DNA from: an uncultured Caulobacter sp. | GTDB lineage: Bacteria > Pseudomonadota > Alphaproteobacteria > Caulobacterales > Caulobacteraceae | Assembly: GCA_937925635.1 (NCBI GenBank) | Contig: CALALX010000025.1 | Span: 1-36,115 of the forward strand | DNA length: 36,115 nucleotides | Direction: 5' to 3' | Shown here: in pieces, positions 27,241-35,334 of the stretch | Numbering within the stretch: the first letter of the stretch is position 1 | Layout of the letters: every line of letters starts with the position of its first letter | Notes under the pieces: generated by a model | Seen by the model: the letters and a program-made list of their open reading frames with translations, nothing else | What the model was told of the DNA's origin: nothing | Database searches by the model: none | Position numbers and translations under genes: made by a program

Positions 27241-28164
27241 ATGGACGCGGCGCTGCAGCTCGAAGGGGTGACGAAGCGCTACGGCGCCTTCACCGCCGTC
27301 GATGACCTTTCCTTCGCCGCCCGGCGCGGCAGGATTCTCGGCTTCCTGGGTCCCAACGGGGCGGGCAAGACCTCGACCATCCGCATGATCCTGGGCCTTG
27401 TCGCCCCGACGTCCGGCCGGATCGACGTGCTGGGCGCGCCGGACGCCCGTTCGGTGCGCGAGCGGATCGGCTTCCTGCCCGAGGAGCGCGGCCTCTACCG
27501 CCGCATGACGCCGCTGGACGCCATCGTCTTCCTGGGTGGCCTGAAGGGCGTGCCGCGCGCCGAGTGCCGCAAGCGGGCCATGGCGCTGCTGGAAGAGCAG
27601 GGCCTCGGCTACGCCGCCAAGCGCCAGATCCGCAATCTGTCCAAGGGCATGGCCCAGAAGGTCCAGCTGATCAGCGCCATCGTGCACGAACCGGAGCTGG
27701 TCATCCTCGACGAGCCGTTCAGCGGCCTCGACCCCGTGAACCAGCAGGCCCTGGAAGGGGTCATCCGCGGGCTCGCCGCGCGCGGTGCGACCGTCATCTT
27801 CTCGACCCACGTCATGCAGCACGCCGAGCGGCTCTGCGACCATGTCGTCTTGCTGGCCAAGGGCCGGAAGGTGTTTGACGGCTCCGTGGCCGAGGCGCGC
27901 GCGCACGCCCCGCGCGCCCTGGTGCTGGAGGGCGGCGTCGACGAGGCCGCGGTCGCCGCCCTGCCCGGCGTCGAACAGGTCGCGGTCGAAACGACCGAGG
28001 ACGGCGTCCGTCGATTCACCGCCGCCCTGGCCAGGGGCGCTCCGGGGCAGGAGGCGCTCAAGGCCGCCTTCGCCGCCGGCCTCGACATCTCGCGCTTCGA
28101 GCTGCGCGAGCCGACGCTGCACGACGCCTTCATCACCCTGACCAACGGGGAGGGCGCGCAATGA
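27241..28164 (+). CDS. ABC transporter ATP-binding protein (NatA-type)
   Basis: The 307-residue ATPase powers the permease that follows. Walker A is GPNGAGKT (37-44), the signature is LSKGM (133-137, the usual variant of NatA-like exporters), Walker B and the catalytic Glu are in VILDEP (154-159, Glu158), the D-loop is SGLDP, and the switch His lies in STHVMQHAE. A C-terminal domain of about 90 residues follows, as in NatA/YhaQ relatives. Its TGA overlaps the ATG of the permease gene as ATGA, indicating coupled translation. Relatives export sodium, antibiotics or unknown substrates; this one cannot be assigned. Confidence 0.93.
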   Translation: MDAALQLEGVTKRYGAFTAVDDLSFAARRGRILGFLGPNGAGKTSTIRMILGLVAPTSGRIDVLGAPDARSVRERIGFLPEERGLYRRMTPLDAIVFLGGLKGVPRAECRKRAMALLEEQGLGYAAKRQIRNLSKGMAQKVQLISAIVHEPELVILDEPFSGLDPVNQQALEGVIRGLAARGATVIFSTHVMQHAERLCDHVVLLAKGRKVFDGSVAEARAHAPRALVLEGGVDEAAVAALPGVEQVAVETTEDGVRRFTAALARGAPGQEALKAAFAAGLDISRFELREPTLHDAFITLTNGEGAQ

Positions 28165-29432
28165 TGCGGCTCCTGAAGATCGCGGCCCGCGAGTACGGCG
28201 CCTATGTCCGCACCGCCGGGTTCTGGCTGTCGATGCTGCTGATGCCGGTGGTCGGAGCGGCCGCCTTCTCGGCCCCGGCGCTGCTCGAGCGCAACGCGCC
28301 GCCCGCGTCGATCGCCATCATCGACCAGACCGGCCAGGGATTCGCCGCCCCGGTGGTCGAGGCGATGAAGAAGGCGAACGGCGACACGGCGAAGGCCAGG
28401 ATCGCCGATGTGAGGGCCGACGACGGCCGGCCGCTCGACGACCAGATCCGGACCTGGCTGAGTGAGCGCAGCGAAGGCGGGGGCGGACTGACCGCCGTCG
28501 CCGTCCTGCATGGATCGGACGACGGGGTGGCGGTCGACTTCTGGAGCAACAACCTCGCCGATCCCTCGCTGGAGCGGGGATTCACCAGCGCCGTGGCGGA
28601 CGTCATGCAGGCGCGCCGGCTGGTCGCGCTGGGCATCGACGCCGCGACGCTGAAGGCCGCTCAATCCCTCTCGCCGAAGGTCACCGCCTTCTCGCCAAAG
28701 GCCGCGAGCGGCGGGCAGGTCGCCGCCCGCGATCGGCTGCCCGGGATTGTCGGATTCGCCGCCGCCTTCCTGTTGTGGTCGATGATCCTGACCGGCGCGG
28801 GCATCCTGCTGAACAGTGTGATCGAGGAGAAGTCCAATCGCGTGCTGGAGGTCCTGCTGGCCTCCGCCTCCTCGACCGAGATCATGTTCGGCAAGATTCT
28901 GGGCGTCGCCGGCGTGACCCTGACCGTGCTGACCGTCTGGGCCGGCGTCGGCGGAACGGCCGCGACCATCGCCATGCCCGAGGGCGCGGCCGATGTGGCC
29001 GCCGTCCTGTTCGGCCAGGGCCTGATCTTCTACTTCGGCTTCTACCTGATCGGCGGCTATCTGCTGTACGCGGCCATCTTCATCGCCGTGGGAGCGTTCT
29101 GTGAGACCACGCGCGAGGCCCAGACGCTGCTGGGGCCCGTGATGGCCCTGCTGACCATCCCGATCGTGTTCATGACCCAGGCCATCCGTCGGCCCGACTC
29201 GGCGCTGCTGGAGGCGCTTTCGTGGATTCCGCCGTTCACGCCCTTCCTGATGACCGCCCGCGCCGCCGGACAGCCGCCGCTTTGGGAGGTGATCGGCACG
29301 GGTCTGCTCATGCTGGCCACCGTCGCGGTAGTGGTCTGGGCGGCCGGCCGGGCGTTCCGGGCGGGCGCGCTGTCCACCGGCAAGGTCGACCTCAAGGGTC
29401 TGATCGCGAAGATCCGGGGAGCGGAAGCCTAG
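28161..29432 (+). CDS. ABC-2 type permease (NatB-type)
   Basis: The 423-residue membrane protein has the NatB/YhaP layout: an N-terminal helix (about 18-40), a large extracytoplasmic domain of about 150 residues, then five or six clustered helices (about 196-400). The family-typical NSVIEEKSNRVLEVLLASASSTEIMFGKILG block lies at about 217-247 after the second helix. It pairs with the ATPase it overlaps. The start could be either ATG of the ATGATG at 28161. Downstream comes a REP-like inverted repeat rather than another gene. Confidence 0.92.
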   Translation: MMRLLKIAAREYGAYVRTAGFWLSMLLMPVVGAAAFSAPALLERNAPPASIAIIDQTGQGFAAPVVEAMKKANGDTAKARIADVRADDGRPLDDQIRTWLSERSEGGGGLTAVAVLHGSDDGVAVDFWSNNLADPSLERGFTSAVADVMQARRLVALGIDAATLKAAQSLSPKVTAFSPKAASGGQVAARDRLPGIVGFAAAFLLWSMILTGAGILLNSVIEEKSNRVLEVLLASASSTEIMFGKILGVAGVTLTVLTVWAGVGGTAATIAMPEGAADVAAVLFGQGLIFYFGFYLIGGYLLYAAIFIAVGAFCETTREAQTLLGPVMALLTIPIVFMTQAIRRPDSALLEALSWIPPFTPFLMTARAAGQPPLWEVIGTGLLMLATVAVVVWAAGRAFRAGALSTGKVDLKGLIAKIRGAEA

Positions 29433-29441
29433 GCGTTGCGT

Positions 29442-29541
29442 GGTTCGACACGGCCCTGCGGGCCTGCTCACCATGACGTAGATGGATAGCCTTCCAACCA
29501 CGTCATCCTGAGCAGCCCGCGCGGCGGGCGTGTCGAAGGAC
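29442..29541. repeat. REP-like imperfect inverted repeat
   Basis: The arm at 29442-29479 (GGTTCGACACGGCCCTGCGG, then GCCTGCTCACCATGACGT) is an imperfect reverse complement of 29500-29541 (ACGTCATCCTGAGCAGCCCG through GGGCGTGTCGAAGGAC), around a 20-bp centre. The motif TTCGACACG...CAGGATGAC is typical of dispersed intergenic repeats of this group. It lies between the ABC permease and the rpsU terminator. Confidence 0.7.
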
Positions 29542-29556
29542 GCACCGCGCAAAGAA

Positions 29557-29589
29557 AAAGGGCCGTCCGGTCATCCCGGACGGCCCTTT
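29557..29589 (-). terminator. Intrinsic terminator of rpsU
   Basis: On the minus strand, AAAGGGCCGTCCGG (29589-29576), loop GATGA, and CCGGACGGCCCTTT (29570-29557) form a 14-bp stem followed by TT-C-TTT. It is 25 bp past the rpsU stop. Confidence 0.85.
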
Positions 29590-29614
29590 CGGATTTCGGC
29601 TTGAAGCCCCGGTC

Positions 29615-29851
29615 CTACGAGCGGGCGGGCTTCTTCGGCGCGGCGATCAGGCCTTCGCGCTGGGCGCGCTTGCGAGCCAGTTTGCGGGCGCGACGCACGG
29701 CTTCCGCCTTCTGGCGAGCGCGCTTCTCCGAGGGCTTCTCGTAGGCGACGTGACGCTTCATCTCGCGGAACGAGCCTTCGCGTTGCATCTTCTTCTTCAG
29801 GGCCTTCAGCGCCTGGTCGACATTGTTGTCGCGGACGAAAATCTGAACCAG
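29615..29851 (-). CDS. rpsU: 30S ribosomal protein S21, apparent CTG start
   Basis: The 78-residue protein is bS21: VQIFVRDNNVDQALKALKKK, then REGSFREMKRH, a YEKPSEKRARQKAEAVRRAR block and a Lys/Arg-rich tail ending APKKPARS. It sits near the anti-Shine-Dalgarno region of the 30S subunit and aids initiation. The codon where the family's Met precedes VQIF is CTG (29851-29849). Upstream in frame come CCC, AGT, GAG, GGA and so on to a TGA at 29908-29906, with no ATG, GTG or TTG. GGAGAG is positioned six bases before the CTG. So CTG initiation is the best reading; an ACG at 29887 is the only other near-cognate codon. It diverges from the COQ9 gene, a common alphaproteobacterial neighbour. Confidence 0.93.
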   Translation of the reverse strand: MVQIFVRDNNVDQALKALKKKMQREGSFREMKRHVAYEKPSEKRARQKAEAVRRARKLARKRAQREGLIAAPKKPARS

Positions 29852-29923
29852 GGGACTCTCTCCTTCGTACGGCCCGCCGCTAGCCGTGCGGCGTGGCGGA
29901 CGAAATCAAAATTGGATTGGCCC

Positions 29924-29939
29924 CGGGAGCTGGCTCCCG
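29924..29939 (-). other. Short palindrome upstream of rpsU
   Basis: CGGGAGC-TG-GCTCCCG is a 7-bp inverted repeat about 73 bp upstream of the rpsU start. It could form a leader hairpin in the rpsU mRNA or be a protein site; nothing further supports either. Confidence 0.35.
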
Positions 29940-30032
29940 TGGCGAGGCGCGCGAGATAGCAGAGGCGGAAGGCGTTGTCTATGCGCGAGAGTCTATCGGC
30001 GACGCGCCGAACCCCTTGTATAGAATACCCGC

Positions 30033-30665
30033 ATGACCGCTCCGGACGACTGGGCCATCAGGACTGAACAGCAGGTGCTCGACGAGGCGCTGGCCATCGC
30101 GCCGCGACTCGGCTGGGGCCGCGAAACCCTGGTCAAGGCCGCGGCGGCCGCCGGGCTGACCGCGCCGGAGGCCGATCTGCTGTTTCCGAACGGAGGACGG
30201 GACCTGGCCGCCCTGCTGTCTCGCCGGCACGACGCGGCGGCGCTGGCGGCGCTGCCCGACCCGGGGGCGCTGAAGATCCGTGACCGCATCCGCGCGGCGG
30301 TGGTGGCCCGGTTGGACGCCGCCCAGGCCGACCAGGCGGCGCTGCGCCGCTGGGTCGGGTTCCTGGCCCTGCCGACCAACCTGCCGCTGGCCCTGAGGCT
30401 GGTGTGGGAGAGCGCCGACCAGCTGTGGCGCTGGGCCGGGGACACGGCGACCGACGAGAATCACTACAGCAAGCGGGCCATCCTCTCGGGCATCCTGATC
30501 GGGACGCTGGTCCAGGACCTGACCGCCGGCCGCGGCGCGGCGCTGGACACCCTGGACGCGCGCATCCAGAACGTCATGGACTTCGAGAAGTGGAAGGCCG
30601 GGATCAAGCCCTCCGACTTCGCCAAGGACGTCGTCGGCGCCCTGGCGAAGGCGCGCTTCGGCTGA
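30033..30665 (+). CDS. COQ9-family ubiquinone biosynthesis protein
   Basis: The 210-residue protein belongs to the COQ9 family, lipid-binding helpers of ubiquinone synthesis that present intermediates to the COQ7 hydroxylase. The fold is TetR-like: a helical N-terminus (about 12-60, with the non-DNA-binding LFPNGGRDL turn), the conserved LRLVWESADQLWRWAGD (about 121-137), and SKRAILSGILIGTL near 146-159. It lacks basic DNA-contact residues. It is monocistronic, divergent from rpsU and convergent with pntB. No other ubiquinone gene is nearby. Confidence 0.92.
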   Translation: MTAPDDWAIRTEQQVLDEALAIAPRLGWGRETLVKAAAAAGLTAPEADLLFPNGGRDLAALLSRRHDAAALAALPDPGALKIRDRIRAAVVARLDAAQADQAALRRWVGFLALPTNLPLALRLVWESADQLWRWAGDTATDENHYSKRAILSGILIGTLVQDLTAGRGAALDTLDARIQNVMDFEKWKAGIKPSDFAKDVVGALAKARFG

Positions 30666-30717
30666 TCGCGCGCTTCAACGCCGGCTTCACGCCCCGACCG
30701 GGTCATCCAAGACGAAA

Positions 30718-30745
30718 CGGCCGCCATCGCACCCGATGGCGGCCG
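30718..30745 (-). terminator. Terminator hairpin between COQ9 and pntB
   Basis: CGGCCGCCATCG (30718-30729) and CGATGGCGGCCG (30734-30745) form a perfect 12-bp stem with a 4-nt loop. On the minus strand it is followed by TTTC, so it best serves the pnt operon, 27 bp after the pntB stop, but it may also limit read-through from COQ9. Confidence 0.75.
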
Positions 30746-30771
30746 CTCGAAGCGTTGGGTCGGCGCGGCGA

Positions 30772-32190
30772 CTACAGCGCCTTGACGATCCCCTCGACCA
30801 TCTTCTTGGCGTCCGCGAACAGCATCATGGTGTTGTCGCGGAAGAAGAGCTCGTTCTCGACGCCGGCGTAGCCGCTGGACATGCCGCGCTTCACGAACAG
30901 GACCGTGCGGGCCTTCTCGACGTCCAGGATCGGCATGCCGAAGATGGCGCTCGAGGGATCGGTCTTGGCGGCCGGATTGGTGACGTCGTTGGCCCCGATC
31001 ACGAAGGCCACGTCGGCGGTCGGGAACTCGGCGTTGATGTCCTCCAGCTCGAAGACCTCGTCGTAGGGGACGTTCGCTTCGGCGAGGAGCACGTTCATGT
31101 GTCCTGGCATGCGGCCGGCGACGGGGTGGATGGCGTACTTCACCTCGACGCCCTCCTCCTTCAGCTTGTCGGCCATCTCGCGCAGGGCGTGCTGCGCCTG
31201 GCTGACCGCCATGCCGTAGCCGGGGACGATGATGACCTTGGAGGCGTTCTTCATGATGAAGGCCGCGTCGTCGGCGCTGCCCTGCTTCACGGGGCGGGTC
31301 TCGATCTTGCCGCCGGCGGCCGCGGCCGAGTCGTCGGCGCCGAAGCCGCCCAGGATCACCGAGATGAAGCTGCGGTTCATCCCCTTGCACATGATGTAGC
31401 TGAGGATGGCCCCCGAAGAGCCGACCAGCGCGCCGGTGATGATCAGGGTGACGTTCTCGAGCGTGAAGCCCAGCGCGGCCGCGGCCCAGCCCGAGTAGCT
31501 GTTCAGCATCGACACGACGACGGGCATGTCCGCCCCGCCGATCGGGATGATGAGGGTGATGCCGATCAGCAGGCTGAGCGCGAAGATGCCCCAGAACGCC
31601 CAGATCGCCGTACCGCCGCTCATCACCAGGATGACCGTCAGCACGACGATGCCGGCCAGGATCGCGAGGTTCAGCAGATGGCGGGCCGGCAGCAGGATCG
31701 GCGCGCCGCTCATGTTGCCGTTCAACTTGGCGAAGGCGATCACCGAGCCGGTGAAGGTGATGGCGCCGATGGCCAGGCCGACAGCCAGCTCGATCAGCGA
31801 CTGCAGGTGGATGTGGCCGTTCTCGCCGGCGATTCCATAGGCCTCGGGCGTGTAGATGGCGGCGACCGCCACCAGGCAGGCGGCCATCCCGACCAGGCTG
31901 TGGAAGGCGGCGACCAGCTGCGGCATCGAGGTCATGGCGACCCGGCGGGCGATCACCGCCCCGACGATGCCGCCGACGGCGACGCCGCCGGCGATGAGAC
32001 CCAGCGTGATGGTGTCGAGCTTCTGCTCACCCCAGAGGGTGGCGAGCGTGACGCCCACGGCGATGGCCATGCCGATCATGCCGTTGCGGTTGCCCGCCTG
32101 GCTGGTCGTCGGACTGCTGAGTCCGCGCAGCGCCAGGATGAAGAGCACGCCCGAGGCGATGTAGAGCAGGGCGGCGATGTTGGCGTTCAT
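30772..32190 (-). CDS. pntB: NAD(P) transhydrogenase subunit beta
   Basis: PntB supplies most of the membrane channel (domain II) and the NADP-binding domain III of proton-translocating transhydrogenase, which makes NADPH from NADH at the expense of the proton gradient. The 472-residue protein has about nine helices in residues 1-270. The conserved membrane His lies in AAFHSLVGMAAC. Domain III (about 295-472) shows IIVPGYGMAVSQAQHALREM, HPVAGRMPGHMNVLLAEA and the IGANDVTNPAAKTDPSS block. It is the last gene of pntAA-pntAB-pntB, 24 bp after pntAB. Confidence 0.97.
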   Translation of the reverse strand: MNANIAALLYIASGVLFILALRGLSSPTTSQAGNRNGMIGMAIAVGVTLATLWGEQKLDTITLGLIAGGVAVGGIVGAVIARRVAMTSMPQLVAAFHSLVGMAACLVAVAAIYTPEAYGIAGENGHIHLQSLIELAVGLAIGAITFTGSVIAFAKLNGNMSGAPILLPARHLLNLAILAGIVVLTVILVMSGGTAIWAFWGIFALSLLIGITLIIPIGGADMPVVVSMLNSYSGWAAAALGFTLENVTLIITGALVGSSGAILSYIMCKGMNRSFISVILGGFGADDSAAAAGGKIETRPVKQGSADDAAFIMKNASKVIIVPGYGMAVSQAQHALREMADKLKEEGVEVKYAIHPVAGRMPGHMNVLLAEANVPYDEVFELEDINAEFPTADVAFVIGANDVTNPAAKTDPSSAIFGMPILDVEKARTVLFVKRGMSSGYAGVENELFFRDNTMMLFADAKKMVEGIVKAL

Positions 32191-32214
32191 GGTCTGGATT
32201 CCCCCGCGCGCGCT

Positions 32215-32556
32215 CTAGTGGCCGCTCTTGCCCTTGGCGGGCTCTTTTTTCTTGTACATGGCCAGCATGCGCTGGGTGACCAGGAAGCCGCCGAAGATGT
32301 TCACGGCGGCGAAGGCGGCGGCGAGCGCGCCGGCCCCCTTGGAGATCCAGACGTTCGGGGTCGGATCGCCGCCCCCCACGCCGTGCGCGGCGGCGGCCAG
32401 AAGCGCGCCGACGATGATCACCGAGGAAATGGCGTTGGTGACGGCCATCAGCGGCGTGTGCAGCGCCGGCGTGACGCTCCAGACCACGTAGTAGCCGACG
32501 AAGATCGCCAGCACGAAGATGGCCAGACGGAAGACGGTGGGATCGACGGCGTCCAT
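32215..32556 (-). CDS. pntAB: NAD(P) transhydrogenase subunit alpha-2
   Basis: This 113-residue subunit carries the membrane part that in enteric bacteria is fused to the end of PntA. It shows about three helices: FRLAIFVLAIFVGYYVVW (about 9-26), TNAISSVIIVGALLAAAA (about 40-57) and AAFAAVNIFGGFLVTQRML (about 80-98), with the typical TPALHTPLMAVTNAISSV loop. The tail is Lys-rich. A separate alpha-2 gene is the Rhodospirillum-type arrangement. It lies 10 bp after pntAA and 24 bp before pntB. Confidence 0.95.
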   Translation of the reverse strand: MDAVDPTVFRLAIFVLAIFVGYYVVWSVTPALHTPLMAVTNAISSVIIVGALLAAAAHGVGGGDPTPNVWISKGAGALAAAFAAVNIFGGFLVTQRMLAMYKKKEPAKGKSGH

Positions 32557-32566
32557 CGTGTGACCT

Positions 32567-33988
32567 CTACTTCTTCTTCGGAGCGGCGGCCGGCTTGGCC
32601 GGGGCCTTGGCTTTGGCGGCGGGCTTGGCGGCGGCTTTGGGCGCAGCCTTCGCGGCGGGCTTCGGAGCCGGAGCCGCTTTCGCGGGTGCGGCCTTCGGCT
32701 TGGCGGCCGGCTTCGGAGCAGCGGCCTTCTTGGCAGGCGCCGCAGCCTTCGCAGGCGCGGCCTTGGCAGGAGCGGCGGCCTTCGCCGGCGCGGCCTTCTT
32801 CGTGGGAGCGGCCTTCGGCGCGGCGGTGGCCGGAGCCTTTGCGGCCGCGGCGGGCGCCGTCTTCAGCTGCTCATGGACGATCGCGCCGTCCTTCGTGACC
32901 AGGCTGGCCTTGAGGATCTCGTCCTCGAAGTCCGGGGCCAGCTTGCCCTCCTTGTCCAGCAGCAGGCCGGCGAAGGCGAGCAGGTTGCGGGCATAGAGGG
33001 CCGAAGCGTCGGCGGCGATGCGGCCGGGCAGGTTCGGGCGGCCGAGGATCTTCACGCCGTTGGCGGTGGTCACGACCTCGCCCAGTTTCGCGCCTTCGAC
33101 GTTGCCGCCCTGCTCGACGGCGAGGTCGACCAGGATGGAGCCCGGCTTCATCGAGGCGACCTGGGCGGCGCTGACCAGCTTCGGCGCCGGCCGGCCGGGG
33201 ATCAGGGCGGTGGTGATGACGATGTCCTGCTTGGCGATGTGGCTGGAGACCAGCTCGGCCTGCTTGGCCTGGTACTCCTTGGACATCTCCTTGGCGTAGC
33301 CGCCGGCGGTCTGGGCGTTCTTGAACTCCTCGTCCTCGACGGCGAGGAACTTGGCGCCCAGAGACTCGACCTGTTCCTTGGTGGCCGGCCGCACGTCGGT
33401 GGCGGTGACCACCGCGCCCAGGCGACGGGCGGTGGCGATGGCCTGCAGCCCGGCGACGCCGACGCCCATGATGAACACCTTGGCCGCGGCGACGGTGCCG
33501 GCGGCGGTCATCATCATCGGCATGGCCTTGCCGTAGGCCTCGGACGCCTCGATCACGGCGCGGTAGCCGGCGAGGTTGGCCTGGGAGGACAGGACGTCCA
33601 TCACCTGGGCCCGCGTGATCCGCGGCACGAACTCCATGGCGAAGGCGCTGGCCTTGGCCTTGGCGAGGCCGTCGAGGGTGGCCCGGTCCTGGTAGGGATT
33701 GAGCGTCGCCATGACGATGGCGCCGGGCTTGAGGGCGGCGAGCTCCTCCGCTTCGGGGCCGCGCACCTTGAAGACCACGTCGGCCTTGGCGAGCGCGTCC
33801 TTGAGGGTCTTGGCGACCGTCGCGCCGGCGGCGGCGTAGTCGGCGTCCGGGATGGAGGAACCGGCGCCCGCGCCGGCCTCGACGGTCACGGAGAAGCCCG
33901 AGCCGATCAGCTTCTTGACCGTTTCCGGCGTTGCGGCGACCCGCGTTTCACCCGCCCGGCGTTCCCTGGTGACGGCGACGACTGCCAT
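32567..33988 (-). CDS. pntAA: NAD(P) transhydrogenase subunit alpha-1 with long AKP tail
   Basis: The first 375 or so residues form the soluble NAD-binding domain I: RERRAGETRVAATPETV at the start, the ALNLA-like QANLAGYRAVIEA (about 136-148), the Rossmann GVGVAG (175-180), and the RQD-like loop region near 135. After a normal end at VHEQLKTAPA comes a tail of about 96 residues (378-473) made almost only of Ala, Lys and Pro, ending PKKK. Such a tail is not part of the usual subunit, which is about 375-385 residues. It resembles histone H1 or AlgP tails. The tail's coding sequence stays in frame to its stop 10 bp before pntAB. First gene of the pnt operon. Confidence 0.95.
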   Translation of the reverse strand: MAVVAVTRERRAGETRVAATPETVKKLIGSGFSVTVEAGAGAGSSIPDADYAAAGATVAKTLKDALAKADVVFKVRGPEAEELAALKPGAIVMATLNPYQDRATLDGLAKAKASAFAMEFVPRITRAQVMDVLSSQANLAGYRAVIEASEAYGKAMPMMMTAAGTVAAAKVFIMGVGVAGLQAIATARRLGAVVTATDVRPATKEQVESLGAKFLAVEDEEFKNAQTAGGYAKEMSKEYQAKQAELVSSHIAKQDIVITTALIPGRPAPKLVSAAQVASMKPGSILVDLAVEQGGNVEGAKLGEVVTTANGVKILGRPNLPGRIAADASALYARNLLAFAGLLLDKEGKLAPDFEDEILKASLVTKDGAIVHEQLKTAPAAAAKAPATAAPKAAPTKKAAPAKAAAPAKAAPAKAAAPAKKAAAPKPAAKPKAAPAKAAPAPKPAAKAAPKAAAKPAAKAKAPAKPAAAPKKK

Positions 33989-34121
33989 GAAGCTCCCCTC
34001 CGGGCGCAGTTCGACTGTCGCGCCCTTGAGAGCTTGTTTAGGGGATGATCTTGCCCGTTGTCGAGCCCATCATGCTGCGGCGCGAAAAATTATTCCCGCA
34101 GCGCAGCATCGACGTCGGGAT

Positions 34122-34352
34122 CTAGTGCCCGGCGCCCGGCTTCTCGCGCAGGAAGATGATGCCCAGCACCGCCAGGACGACGCCCGGGATCAGGCCGCCG
34201 AGGAAGCCGGCCGGGGTGCAGAACCACAGCGTCGGAACCAGGATCAGGACGGCGAGCGCCAGGGAGCCCCACTTGGTGAGACCCATCACCGCATGGAAGG
34301 TCGCGGTGTGCTCGGAGATGTCCATTTCGCCGCGGTGGTATTCAGAAGCCAT
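34122..34352 (-). CDS. aa3-type cytochrome c oxidase subunit IV
   Basis: The 76-residue protein matches the small bacterial aa3-oxidase subunit IV: a short hydrophilic N-terminus (EYHRGEMDISEHTATFHAVMGLTKWGS), with the conserved MDI...H..T...F motif, then hydrophobic helices at about 30-46 and 50-68. The extra second helix makes it slightly longer than the single-helix forms of about 45-70 residues. The catalytic oxidase subunits are not in the window. It lies upstream of the pnt genes on the same strand, separated by 133 bp. Confidence 0.88.
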   Translation of the reverse strand: MASEYHRGEMDISEHTATFHAVMGLTKWGSLALAVLILVPTLWFCTPAGFLGGLIPGVVLAVLGIIFLREKPGAGH

Positions 34353-34398
34353 CGTCAGATCCTGCGCTCAAGGTGGGGCGGCTCTACAACACGGCGCG

Positions 34399-35334
34399 TC
34401 ATGGCTCAAGCCGCCAGCCCGCGAGCAATCCGCGCAGGGCCGCGACGAAGGCCAGCGGCTGGTCGATCATCACGTGGTGGTCGGCGTCCGGGATGGCCAG
34501 TTGCGGCGAGCCCGGCGGCAGAAGGCCCTTCATGTAGTCGAGGATCTCCTCGTCCACGAGGCCGGAGCGATCGCCCCACATCATGGCGATCGGGCAGGTC
34601 GCGGCGCTGAGCAGCGGGCCCCGATCCTCCATCTGGAACGAGGTCCACATGAACGGATCGAACCGCCAGGTGAAGCCGCCCTCGACCTCCTTGACCGCAT
34701 TGCGCGCGATCCAGTCGGCGATGAACAGGTTCTCACAGCCCTGCGGCGGCGCCAGGCGGAAACGCGCCAGGGCCTCGGGCAGGGTCGCGTAGACGCGGTT
34801 GGGGTTGGCGCGCCTCGGCGGCCCGCGCCACTCGCGTTCGGGCGGGCGCACGACCGAATCGACCAGCACGGCCGCCCGCATGCGGTCGCCGTAGCGCGAA
34901 GCCGCCAGCATCGTCGGGAAGCCGCCGAACGAATGCGCCACGAAGACCGGCTTGCCGGCCGCGTAGAGACCGGCCGCCTCGGCCGCCGCGAAGCTTTCGC
35001 GAGCGAAGGCGTCGGCATCGTAGCGCTCGCGCCAGTCGGACCGGCCCATGCCGCTCCAGCTGAAGGCGGCGACGCGGTAGTCCTGCGCGAAGAACGGCGC
35101 GATGAAGGTCCACCAGTCGGCGCTGGCCCCGTTGCCGTGCAGCAGCAGCAGGCCGGGCTTGCCGACCTCGCCCCAGGTCAGCAGCTCGATGGCCGCGCCC
35201 TCGAAGTCGAAGACGGTCCGCTCGGGCGCCTGTTCCAGCGCCTTGTCGAACCAGGCCGGGGCCGGCGGCTTCTCGCCGTTGAAGCGGGCCAGCGGAGCGG
35301 CGATCTCCGGCGGCAGGACCTGACCGTCAGCCAC
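34399..35334 (-). CDS. Alpha/beta hydrolase
   Basis: This alpha/beta hydrolase (311 residues from GTG 35334) has the oxyanion motif LLLHGNGASADWW (His66), the turn FSWSGMGRSD (91-100), and nucleophile Ser135 in VAHSFGGFP. The acid is probably in MWGDRSGLVDEE and the catalytic His in DADHHVMIDQP near residue 285. It has no signal peptide. The frame is open to an ATG at 35388, but the added Arg-rich residues lie entirely within the thioesterase gene and look non-coding; GTG 35334 overlaps the thioesterase stop by 8 bp and has GAGG upstream. The two are very likely co-translated. Confidence 0.88.
   Translation of the reverse strand: MADGQVLPPEIAAPLARFNGEKPPAPAWFDKALEQAPERTVFDFEGAAIELLTWGEVGKPGLLLLHGNGASADWWTFIAPFFAQDYRVAAFSWSGMGRSDWRERYDADAFARESFAAAEAAGLYAAGKPVFVAHSFGGFPTMLAASRYGDRMRAAVLVDSVVRPPEREWRGPPRRANPNRVYATLPEALARFRLAPPQGCENLFIADWIARNAVKEVEGGFTWRFDPFMWTSFQMEDRGPLLSAATCPIAMMWGDRSGLVDEEILDYMKGLLPPGSPQLAIPDADHHVMIDQPLAFVAALRGLLAGWRLEP

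Noticed and set aside
27637..27651. LSKGM in place of LSGGQ in the ABC ATPase, as a damaged signature.
   Set aside because: NatA/YhaQ-type exporters normally carry this variant, so it is not a defect.
27609..29552. A 647-codon minus-strand frame opposite the ABC transporter genes.
   Set aside because: Its composition (Gly, Arg, Asp, Gln, His) is that of a mirror frame; the plus-strand ATPase and permease carry all family motifs.
32595..32860. The low-complexity end of pntAA as a frameshift artefact.
   Set aside because: The Ala/Lys/Pro frame continues smoothly from the conserved domain, ends at a stop 10 bp before pntAB, and uses GC-rich third positions like the rest of the gene. The opposite strand reads only as Ala/Gly/Phe repeats.
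30736..32898. A 720-codon open frame on the plus strand, rich in His, Asp and Gly.
   Set aside because: It is antisense to pntB, pntAB and the end of pntAA, which are certain. Long antisense frames of this composition are expected opposite GC-rich genes with strong third-position bias.
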